DNA of 16,521 bases from Minisyncoccota bacterium (GTDB lineage: Bacteria; Patescibacteriota; Minisyncoccia; Minisyncoccales; GWA2-38-27): NCBI GenBank assembly GCA_028717605.1, contig JAQUNM010000007.1, forward strand, positions 1 through 16,521. The letters run 5' to 3'. This document shows, one piece after another, positions 1 to 4,601 of the stretch (the first letter of the stretch is position 1; each line of letters starts with the position of its first letter). The position numbers and the translations under genes are program-made. The notes beneath the pieces are model-generated. The model made no database searches. It was not told the DNA's origin and was given only the letters and a program-made list of their open reading frames with translations.

Positions 1-27
1 TTTTTTTTAGCATCTGATTTTTTCATT

Positions 28-1620
28 TTAATAAACAGAAACGCCTATAGCCCTTATTGTATCTTTAAAATAACCAGTTGATTTAATAAAAAAAGAAACA
101 CCTACTTCGGTTAACATTGATTCCCATTCATTGGGGCAAACAATCTTATCTTCTTCTTCTGGTTCTATTATCTTCCACTTCAGCACTGGATAATCACTAT
201 CTTGTTCTTGCCAAATATTTTCAAAATCCCATTCATTCATAGGATAGTTTTCTGAATTATAAAAATATGGCGGATGTAAGGATTGTTCTATATCAAAACA
301 CTCATCTGTAGAGCCAGAACCAACACATTGATTTGGATTTTCTGAATGGTTATGCCAATAAGAATTGAAAATTGAACCTGTCTCCCTGTTATGTCCAACC
401 AACCCTCCTACCATAGTACTTCCTGAAACATTTCCAGTACTATAAGAATTGAAAATTTTTCCAAAGCTGTTAAAACCTATTGCTCCCCCTACTCGGTTCC
501 CATCACCAATTATTTCTCCTGTATTATAACAATTAGATACAGTTGCATCATTATTGTGATTCCTTCCAGTTATCCCTCCAACATAATTCCTCCTAGCGTA
601 AACATTACCGAAATTATAACAATTTAGAATTGTGCCACTAACGTTATCTCCTGCTATTCCTCCTGAAAAATCTCTTCGAGAATAGATATTTCCCACATTA
701 TAAGAATTTGAAATTGTTCCTAATGAATTATAGCCAACTATTCCACCAGCCTTGTCCCCCCCTGAGGTTCCGCTAGCACTATTATTAGAAACATCTCCTG
801 TGTTGTAAGAATTTGAAATTGTTCCGGAATTAACACCAGCTATTCCGCCTATATTGTGATTCTGGTTAGCAAAAAGTTCAAGCGACCCAGAATTATAGCA
901 ATTTAAAATTGTGCCACCATTTCTTCCTGCAATTCCCCCCAAATCACCGCCTAAAGCAGTTCGAATAATTCCTTTATTATATGAATTCGAAATTATGCCC
1001 AGGTTGAAGCCTACTATACCTCCAACATAAAAACGCGTAACATCAACTCTAGTGGTTTCATCTAACCCAACGTTTCTTATTTCTGCTTCAGCGGTAGTCC
1101 GACCAAATAAACCAACATAATTATCATTATTTAAACGAATATCCAAGCCAATAATTTCATAACCCTTGCCATCAAAAACTCCGCTAAACATATTTATTGG
1201 AGTAAAATTACCAAAATCAGAACAATCAATATCGTCTTCTAAATAATAATTCTCGTATTGTGATATATTCTGTAATTCTTCACAAGTACTAATGGCAATC
1301 CCTTCTTCTTCTCCTGATTCTAATTCATTAGAGCAAAATATTTGAACTTTATATTTTACATTGCCATTCTCGTCAAGTATCTTTTCATAAATCCCGTTTC
1401 CACTTGGAATTTCTCCCGGATTATCAATATAATCCATAGCTATTTCTAGTCCTTTTTCTGCCCCCGACTCAGCTGCATAATAAGCAATAGTTGATTCTCC
1501 TATCCCCCTAACTATTCTTATCTGTCCTAGTAATAAACTAGTCAAACCCAAAGAAATAACTAGAATTATAGAAAGAATAACAATGGAAAAATAAATAGCA
1601 GCTCCTTTTTGTTTGTTCAT
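28..1620 (-). CDS. PilX-like membrane-anchored protein with GLUG-motif repeats
   Basis: 530 residues. The N-terminus (about 8-35) is a long hydrophobic helix followed by AYYAAESGAEKGLE, the signature seen after the helix of PilX-type minor pilins; the first residues (NKQKG|AAIYF) could be a prepilin-type leader without the usual Glu5. Residues about 110-165 have the CEELQNI...YLEDDID...F.PI...F.GVFDGKGYEI lead-in common before GLUG repeats. About eight GLUG units follow (GGIVGFN at 200, then units near 228, 258, 292, 320, 348, 378 and 405), each close to GGIxGxNxGTIxNSYNxGxV. These are known from surface and adhesin-like proteins and should fold as a beta-helix. The repeat domain closes with EWDFENIW...YPVLKW near 463-482, typical of these proteins, then a tail I do not recognise with a cysteine at 495. 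It stands alone with its own promoter, far from the pilus operon. The role as a surface or pilus-tip protein is inferred. Confidence 0.85.
   Translation of the reverse strand: MNKQKGAAIYFSIVILSIILVISLGLTSLLLGQIRIVRGIGESTIAYYAAESGAEKGLEIAMDYIDNPGEIPSGNGIYEKILDENGNVKYKVQIFCSNELESGEEEGIAISTCEELQNISQYENYYLEDDIDCSDFGNFTPINMFSGVFDGKGYEIIGLDIRLNNDNYVGLFGRTTAEAEIRNVGLDETTRVDVTRFYVGGIVGFNLGIISNSYNKGIIRTALGGDLGGIAGRNGGTILNCYNSGSLELFANQNHNIGGIAGVNSGTISNSYNTGDVSNNSASGTSGGDKAGGIVGYNSLGTISNSYNVGNIYSRRDFSGGIAGDNVSGTILNCYNFGNVYARRNYVGGITGRNHNNDATVSNCYNTGEIIGDGNRVGGAIGFNSFGKIFNSYSTGNVSGSTMVGGLVGHNRETGSIFNSYWHNHSENPNQCVGSGSTDECFDIEQSLHPPYFYNSENYPMNEWDFENIWQEQDSDYPVLKWKIIEPEEEDKIVCPNEWESMLTEVGVSFFIKSTGYFKDTIRAIGVSVY
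346..1026 (-). repeat. GLUG-type protein repeats, also visible in DNA
   Basis: About eight tandem coding repeats of 24-32 codons. Some are near-identical in DNA: the 20-mer TAAGAATTTGAAATTGTTCC on the plus strand occurs exactly at 701-720 and again at 806-825, and the related ATAACAATTTAGAATTGTGCC and ATAGCAATTTAAAATTGTGCC variants lie near 617-637 and 895-915. Such similarity allows repeat number to change by recombination. Confidence 0.8.
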
Positions 1621-1628
1621 ATAATATA

Positions 1629-1657
1629 ATTATAGTAAATATTTAAAAAACTAGCAA
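1629..1657 (-). promoter_or_regulatory. Sigma70-type promoter of the GLUG protein gene, probably leaderless
   Basis: On the minus strand TTGCTA (-35, 1652-1657), a 17-nt spacer and TATAAT (-10, 1629-1634) stand only 8 nt before the ATG at 1618-1620. Transcription would start at or next to the start codon, leaving no room for a ribosome binding site. Confidence 0.65.
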
Positions 1658-1663
1658 CAGATC

Positions 1664-1691
1664 TTGACAATGGTTTCTGAATAAATATAAT
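1664..1691 (+). promoter_or_regulatory. Consensus sigma70-type promoter of the small acidic ORF
   Basis: TTGACA (1664-1669), a 16-nt spacer and TATAAT (1686-1691): both hexamers are perfect. The expected start is near 1698, giving a leader of about 40 nt. Its -35 box lies 6 bp from the -35 box of the divergent GLUG gene promoter, so the two polymerase sites face away from each other over a very short stretch. Confidence 0.8.
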
Positions 1692-1736
1692 GAGAGAGAA
1701 AGAGCAAAAGGTCGAAAAAAATAACAAAAAAATAAA

Positions 1737-1880
1737 ATGTCTAAAAATCCATTTTTTGCTCAAGACGAGGACTATCCAACTGATCTTCCTACAGATGATA
1801 CAGATGATGAATCAACAGAAGAAGATGATGTAGAAATGCCAGACGAAGAAGAAGTAGATAGCGAAGATGAAACTTTTTAA
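1737..1880 (+). CDS. Small, extremely acidic protein of unknown function
   Basis: A 47-residue ORF too short for most gene callers. It starts MSKNPFFAQDEDYP and is then almost only Asp, Glu, Thr and Ser, ending SEDETF; 22 of 47 residues are Asp or Glu and there is one Lys. No membrane segment, signal or cysteine is visible and the chain is likely disordered. Support for a real gene is the perfect TTGACA/TATAAT promoter about 70 nt upstream, an in-frame TAA at 1722-1724 that fixes the ATG as the start, and a hairpin terminator 20 nt after the stop. No Shine-Dalgarno is near the start. I recognise no family. A nucleic-acid mimic or a charged partner of a basic protein is possible but is a guess. 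Confidence 0.6.
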   Translation: MSKNPFFAQDEDYPTDLPTDDTDDESTEEDDVEMPDEEEVDSEDETF

Positions 1881-1900
1881 GTGTTAAATAAAATAAAAAG

Positions 1901-1927
1901 TGCCCTGAAAAGGGCATTTTTTATTTT
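1901..1927. terminator. Bidirectional Rho-independent terminator
   Basis: The stem TGCCCT / AGGGCA (1901-1906 with 1911-1916) has a GAAA tetraloop, is preceded by an A-rich run and followed by TTTTTTATTTT. It can terminate the acidic ORF (plus) and the convergent peptide/EF-like operon (minus). The A-rich and T-rich flanks also pair, lengthening the stem. The stop codon of the minus-strand peptide lies inside the T-run. Confidence 0.85.
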
Positions 1928-2028
1928 GCTACAGTATTAAAAAAGTCTGGAAAAACCCTTAAAAATGCATATGCAAATAAAGCAATAACAAAAACAATTA
2001 CTGTTAAAATATTAATAAATTTAATCAT
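1921..2028 (-). CDS. 35-residue single-span membrane peptide
   Basis: The small minus-strand ORF reads MIKFINILTVIVFVIALF and continues AYAFLRVFPDFFNTVAK. Residues about 4-23 are a continuous hydrophobic helix, with a short C-terminal tail containing one Arg and a final Lys. It begins 3 nt after the stop codon of the EF-Tu-domain-2-like gene, so it is probably translated by coupling from the same mRNA, and it ends in the T-run of the shared terminator. Nothing in the sequence gives a function. Support is the tight spacing, the clear hydrophobic pattern and the clean terminator; its shortness is the main doubt. Confidence 0.55.
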   Translation of the reverse strand: MIKFINILTVIVFVIALFAYAFLRVFPDFFNTVAK

Positions 2029-2031
2029 CTC

Positions 2032-2283
2032 TTATTCTTTATATACTTTATAACCTTCTCTAACTTTTTCTTTTACCTTTAATCCTATTTCTTGTCCTTT
2101 CTTAGCTTTTTCGATCTTTTTAAAATCTAACTCCATAGAGCTAACTTTTTGGACAAAATCAGTGTCTTGTCCTCCAGTAATTCTAATTTCTTGTCCAACA
2201 GTCAAAGTATCTTTCAGTTTAATAACTGCTACTCCTGGTTTAGGGAAATAATGAGTAATTTCACCTATTATTTTTGGTTTCAT
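2032..2283 (-). CDS. Translation elongation factor-like small protein (EF-Tu domain 2-type barrel)
   Basis: 83 residues, MKPKIIGEITHYFPKPGVAV... then LKDTLTVGQEIRITG, DFVQKVSSME and GQEIGLKVKEKVREGYKVYK. The pattern (a barrel with a GxxIxI.G turn, then a VxSM strand, then GxxIGLKVxxKVRxGDxVY) matches the stand-alone 'translation elongation factor-like' proteins of archaea and some bacteria, related to domain 2 of EF-Tu/IF2 and to C-terminal parts of U32 peptidases. There is no GTPase domain. The cellular role of these small proteins is not established; RNA or ribosome binding is an inference from the fold. It is followed 3 nt later by a 35-residue membrane peptide in the same transcript, and preceded by the candidate structured RNA on the same strand. 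Confidence 0.75.
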   Translation of the reverse strand: MKPKIIGEITHYFPKPGVAVIKLKDTLTVGQEIRITGGQDTDFVQKVSSMELDFKKIEKAKKGQEIGLKVKEKVREGYKVYKE

Positions 2284-2309
2284 AATTATTATTACTTATA
2301 TAGACCTTT

Positions 2310-2336
2310 ATTATAATATACCAAAATTAAAAACAA
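2310..2336 (-). promoter_or_regulatory. Possible promoter of the EF-like gene
   Basis: TATAAT on minus (2310-2315) with a weak upstream TTGTTT (2331-2336, 15-nt spacer) overlapping the terminator hairpin of the upstream RNA. The -10 is good but the -35 is poor, so the gene could instead depend on read-through of the upstream RNA's terminator. Confidence 0.4.
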
Positions 2337-2350
2337 CCTGCAACAGGTTG
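2323..2350 (-). terminator. Hairpin terminator of the candidate small RNA
   Basis: The minus strand reads CAACCTG, loop TTG, CAGGTTG (2350-2334), then TTTTTAATTTT: a 7-bp stem with a U-rich tail. It is partly symmetric, so it could also act weakly on plus. Confidence 0.8.
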
Positions 2351-2490
2351 GTTTTAATAAGGGGGACAAGATTGCTAAACTCGGTTTAATTATTAATATT
2401 GAACTGGACAAGCTCAAGGGTATCCTTAAACCTCCTTTAGAAAAACCTTGTTGTCCTTCAGGAATATTTTTTTATATCCTTACCCCCTCG
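2323..2490 (-). ncRNA. Candidate structured small RNA, class unassigned (6S-like topology)
   Basis: No ORF is visible here. On minus there is a consensus promoter at 2498-2524 and a hairpin terminator at 2323-2350, giving a transcript of about 165 nt. By hand folding, the ends pair: CGAGGGGGUAAGGAU near the 5' end with AUCUUGUCCCCCUU at 2372-2359, with two short mismatched spots. Inside, GGACAACAAGG (2456-2446) pairs with CCUUGAGCUUGUCC (2419-2406) with a 3-nt bulge, capped by a UAAA-GGAGG-UUUA hairpin. The 3' arm of the large internal loop holds a UAAAC-CGA-GUUUA hairpin. A closing stem, large bubble and terminal stem is the topology of 6S RNA, but I see no class-defining sequence. It could also be a leader controlling the EF-like gene downstream. 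Confidence 0.55.
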
Positions 2491-2497
2491 TTATGAT

Positions 2498-2524
2498 ATT
2501 ATAAAATTAAAATTAATCTGTCAA
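2498..2524 (-). promoter_or_regulatory. Promoter of the candidate small RNA
   Basis: The minus strand has a perfect TTGACA (2519-2524) followed by TATAAT (2498-2503, 15-nt spacer) or the overlapping TAATAT (2496-2501, 17-nt spacer). The expected start is near 2490, just after the 3' end of tRNA-Arg(CCU). No coding sequence follows for 200 nt. Confidence 0.7.
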
Positions 2525-2529
2525 TAATT

Positions 2530-2601
2530 TGCCCCTGACAGGAATCGAACCTATATCTAGAGCTTAGGAGTCTCTTGTTCTATCCATTGAACTACAGGGG
2601 C
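2530..2601 (-). tRNA. tRNA-Arg (anticodon CCU)
   Basis: A full cloverleaf: acceptor GCCCCTG/CAGGGGC, D stem GTTC/GAAC, anticodon loop CTCCTAA, T arm ATAGG-TTCGATT-CCTGT, discriminator A at 2530, no encoded CCA. The anticodon stem AGAGA/GCTCT has an A-G mismatch at its loop end (31-39). The anticodon CCU reads AGG. Confidence 0.95.
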
Positions 2602-2609
2602 TTAATTTA

Positions 2610-2638
2610 AAGGTAGCAGAACATTTGCTCTAAATCAA
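2610..2638 (-). promoter_or_regulatory. Possible promoter of tRNA-Arg(CCU)
   Basis: The minus strand has TTGATT (2633-2638), a 17-nt spacer and TACCTT (2610-2615), with 8 nt to the mature tRNA end. The -35 is good and the -10 weak. The -35 lies inside the spacer of the divergent protease promoter. Confidence 0.4.
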
Positions 2639-2653
2639 GAAAAAGATTATAAT
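2625..2653 (+). promoter_or_regulatory. Promoter of the HtrA-like gene, probably leaderless
   Basis: TTGCTC (2625-2630), a 17-nt spacer and TATAAT (2648-2653), with only 7 nt before the ATG at 2661. A stop codon in frame at 2631-2633 excludes a longer N-terminus, so the mRNA probably begins at or next to the AUG. Confidence 0.7.
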
Positions 2654-2660
2654 AAAACAT

Positions 2661-3698
2661 ATGAAACATAGCTCTCCAATAATAAAAATTGCCAAAAAAG
2701 TTTGCCCAGCTGTAATAACTATAGTGGTTTCTAAAGACTTACCAAAAGTAGAAGGTTATTATTTATTTCCCTTCGGAGAAAATAATTCTCCCTTGCCAAA
2801 AATTAAAAAAGGAAACAAAGAATTAACTAAAATAGGAGGAGGTTCTGGTTTTATTATTTCTAAAGATGGCTATATTTTAACTTGTTATCATATCGTCGAA
2901 GACGTAGAAGCTGAATACTCAATAATAATAGAGCCAGGCAAAATATATCCAGCTAAAGTATTAGCTAGAAATAAAATTAACGACATTGCTATTTTAAAAA
3001 TAAAGGCTAACAATTTACCCTATATCTCTTTAGCGGATTATCAACCAGAATTAGGACAAGAGGTGGTTGCTGTGGGGAACGCTTTAGGAGAATTTCATGA
3101 TACCTTAAGTTCTGGTATTGTTTCTGGGCTTTCAAGATATATTCAAGCAACCAATAGTATGACCAAACAAGCAGAAAGACTAAGGGGCTTAATTCAAACA
3201 GATGCAGCCATTAATCCAGGAAATTCAGGAGGACCCTTAATCGATATGCAAGGAAAGGTAATAGGCATTAATACAGCTACTGTTATGGGCGCCCAGAATA
3301 TAGGATTTGCTATCCCTATTGAATATGCTAAAAAAGATCTCCAAGAAATTAAAAAATATGGCAAATTAATTATTCCTTTTTTAGGCGTAAAATATATTAT
3401 TATCACCAAAGAAATAGCTGAAAAAAATAAACTCCCTGTCAATTATGGTGCTTTTGTAGTTAGAGAAACTTTAGGAGAACCAGCTGTTATTAAAAACTCA
3501 GCTGCCGAAAAAGCTGGCATTCAAGAATTTGATATTATTCTAGAAGCTAAAAAAGAAAATATAACTATTGATAACCCTCTATCTTCTATTCTAAAAAAGG
3601 TAAAACCATCAGAAACAATTACTCTCAAAATACTAAGAAATAATAAACTAATTAGTCTTCAAGTAACACTAGAAGAAAGAAATAATTTGGGTGGCTAA
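2661..3698 (+). CDS. HtrA/DegP-family serine protease with PDZ domain, no export signal
   Basis: 345 residues. The trypsin-like fold is shown by IGGGSGFIISKDGYILT (58-74), the catalytic His77 in TCYHIV, Asp108 in NDIAIL and Ser189 in GNSGGPL, plus the family's QTDAAINPGNSGGP block and GINTA...IGFAIPI. A PDZ domain follows at about 238-337 (AAEKAGIQEFDIIL). HtrA proteases normally degrade or refold damaged proteins outside the cytoplasmic membrane. Here the chain starts MKHSSPIIKIAKKVCPAVIT, directly in the first protease strand, with no signal peptide or membrane anchor, and an upstream in-frame stop rules out a hidden one. A cysteine (Cys75) replaces the usual Asn two residues before the catalytic His. 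Its last three codons overlap the 3' end of tRNA-His on the opposite strand. A cytoplasmic location is inferred. Confidence 0.9.
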   Translation: MKHSSPIIKIAKKVCPAVITIVVSKDLPKVEGYYLFPFGENNSPLPKIKKGNKELTKIGGGSGFIISKDGYILTCYHIVEDVEAEYSIIIEPGKIYPAKVLARNKINDIAILKIKANNLPYISLADYQPELGQEVVAVGNALGEFHDTLSSGIVSGLSRYIQATNSMTKQAERLRGLIQTDAAINPGNSGGPLIDMQGKVIGINTATVMGAQNIGFAIPIEYAKKDLQEIKKYGKLIIPFLGVKYIIITKEIAEKNKLPVNYGAFVVRETLGEPAVIKNSAAEKAGIQEFDIILEAKKENITIDNPLSSILKKVKPSETITLKILRNNKLISLQVTLEERNNLGG

Positions 3699-3761
3699 GC
3701 GGATTTGCACCGCCTCTGAGAGTTCCACAAACTCTTGTGCTGCTATTACACCATAGCCACC
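3690..3761 (-). tRNA. tRNA-His (anticodon GUG)
   Basis: Cloverleaf with the histidine-specific extra G(-1) opposite C73: G then GTGGCTA/TAGCCAC acceptor, GTGT/GCAC D stem, anticodon stem AGAGT/ACTCT with loop TTGTGGA, T stem GGCGG/CCGCT. The T loop is TGCAAAT, with G at position 55 in place of the near-universal U. No full CCA is encoded. The last 9 bp overlap the end of the convergent HtrA-like gene. Confidence 0.93.
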
Positions 3762-3768
3762 ATAAATG

Positions 3769-3840
3769 TGCCCTCGAAAGGAATCGAACCTTTATTTTAG
3801 GTTTAGAAAACCCATGTTCTATCCGTTGAACTACGAGGGC
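3769..3840 (-). tRNA. tRNA-Arg (anticodon UCU)
   Basis: Acceptor GCCCTCG/CGAGGGC, D stem GTTC/GAAC, anticodon stem TGGGT/ACCTA with loop TTTCTAA, T arm AAAGG-TTCGATT-CCTTT, discriminator A, no encoded CCA. It reads AGA. It lies 7 nt upstream of tRNA-His, probably in one transcript. Confidence 0.96.
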
Positions 3841-3848
3841 TCAATAAC

Positions 3849-3876
3849 ATTATACTTAATTTTCTTCATTAAGCAA
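3849..3876 (-). promoter_or_regulatory. Promoter of the tRNA-Arg(UCU)/tRNA-His pair
   Basis: The minus strand has TTGCTT (3871-3876), a 16-nt spacer and TATAAT (3849-3854), 8 nt before the mature tRNA end. The -35 and most of the spacer lie inside the last codons of the final pilus-operon gene. No terminator separates that operon from the tRNAs, so read-through is also likely. Confidence 0.65.
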
Positions 3877-4095
3877 CTTTTTTTCAAAAGGATTTATCTT
3901 AAAATCAATAAACTCTTTTGGTTTTAAGTTTTTTAAAAACAAATTATGTTGATTCTGGTCAAGTAAAAATAAATCTTCTTTTTCTTCTATTTTTATATTA
4001 TTATATTGATACAAAAAATAAATTGGAAAGATTAAAGAAATCAAAAAGAGTATTAAAAATAAGTAAATTAATTTTTCGTTTAAAAATTTTTTCAT
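3856..4095 (-). CDS. Short membrane protein in the PilP position of the pilus operon
   Basis: 79 residues: a short basic start, one membrane helix at about 9-29 and a charged tail ending DFKINPFEKKLLNEEN. Its ATG overlaps the stop of the PilO-like gene (ATGA), so it is the last gene of the pilus operon, exactly where pilP follows pilMNO elsewhere. The NPFE near the C-terminus recalls the (D/N)PF motif in the exported part of PilP and GspC proteins. It lacks the C-terminal beta-domain of true PilP, which binds the secretin; a cell without an outer membrane would not need it. Assignment as a reduced PilP-like partner of PilN/PilO is inferred from position and this motif. Confidence 0.6.
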   Translation of the reverse strand: MKKFLNEKLIYLFLILFLISLIFPIYFLYQYNNIKIEEKEDLFLLDQNQHNLFLKNLKPKEFIDFKINPFEKKLLNEEN

Positions 4096-4601
4096 TGTTT
4101 TCCAAAAATCTTAATTAATAAAGAAGCTTCTATTTCTTGCTCAAGTTCTTTTTCCCGGTAAATAGTAATGCTTAAAATATCTAAAAAATAGGGGGCTATT
4201 TCTACTTCTTGTAAAAACTGAGAAAAATCTAAGAAACTCCCTTTTAAGTTAATTTGCAATCTCAAAGAAGGCCATTCATCTTTTTCTTCTTTTCTAACTA
4301 TTTGAGGCGTTATTTTAAATATAAGATTGTTGTTCTCTGCTGTTTGTTCTAAGAAATTAATAAATTCTATTGGCACTTTCAAATCAATAAACATTGTTTG
4401 TATTTCTTCGATTTTTTGATCTAAAATATTCTGACTTTTCTTGAATTCTATAATATTTTCTGCTCTTTGTTGTAGAATATTTACTTGTTTTTTATTTTCT
4501 TGAGCACGAGAAAAAAGATTATTAAATTTTAAAAAATTAATAGTGAAAAATACCACCAAAAGAATTAAAATTAAAATTAAAATAATTTTACTGTTTTTCA
4601 T
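4092..4601 (-). CDS. pilO: PilO-like type IV pilus alignment protein
   Basis: 169 residues from the ATG at 4599-4601. I chose this over a start 63 nt upstream because it gives a normal MKNSKIILILILILL N-terminus and the 14-bp overlap with pilN usual in such operons. One membrane helix (about 5-25) is followed by a coiled-coil stretch (about 30-75, QQRAENIIEFKKSQNILDQKIEEI) and a small alpha/beta domain with FINFLEQTAENNNL, LRLQINLKGSFLDFSQFLQEVE and a final strand pair. This is the PilO layout: the FLQ..E and GSF..F..FL segments are typical of the ferredoxin-like PilO/GspM domain. PilO pairs with PilN and stabilises the link between the PilM cytoplasmic ring and the pilus. Sequence identity to named PilO proteins is low, so the call leans on context. 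Confidence 0.8.
   Translation of the reverse strand: MKNSKIILILILILLVVFFTINFLKFNNLFSRAQENKKQVNILQQRAENIIEFKKSQNILDQKIEEIQTMFIDLKVPIEFINFLEQTAENNNLIFKITPQIVRKEEKDEWPSLRLQINLKGSFLDFSQFLQEVEIAPYFLDILSITIYREKELEQEIEASLLIKIFGKQ

Noticed and set aside
28..1620. CRISPR-like array suggested by regular repeats
   Set aside because: The repeats are in-frame, degenerate GLUG codons within a full-length ORF, with no constant repeat and no cas genes nearby.
2323..2490. SRP RNA, tmRNA or RNase P RNA as identity of the small RNA
   Set aside because: There is no GGAAGCAGC-type SRP core, no tRNA-like ends or tag ORF as in tmRNA, and no GAGGAAAGUC or ACAGAA of RNase P; it is also far too short for the latter two.
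3194..3442. 82-residue minus-strand ORF inside the HtrA-like gene
   Set aside because: It lies wholly antisense to well-conserved protease codons, with no promoter or recognisable domain; a shadow frame.
4092..4094. TGA recoding to glycine, as in Gracilibacteria
   Set aside because: TGA ends the PilO-like gene in a normal ATGA overlap with the next gene, so it acts as a stop here.
3918..4118. 66-residue plus-strand ORF
   Set aside because: Antisense to the last pilus-operon gene and low in complexity (Lys/Leu/Ile-rich from AT content).
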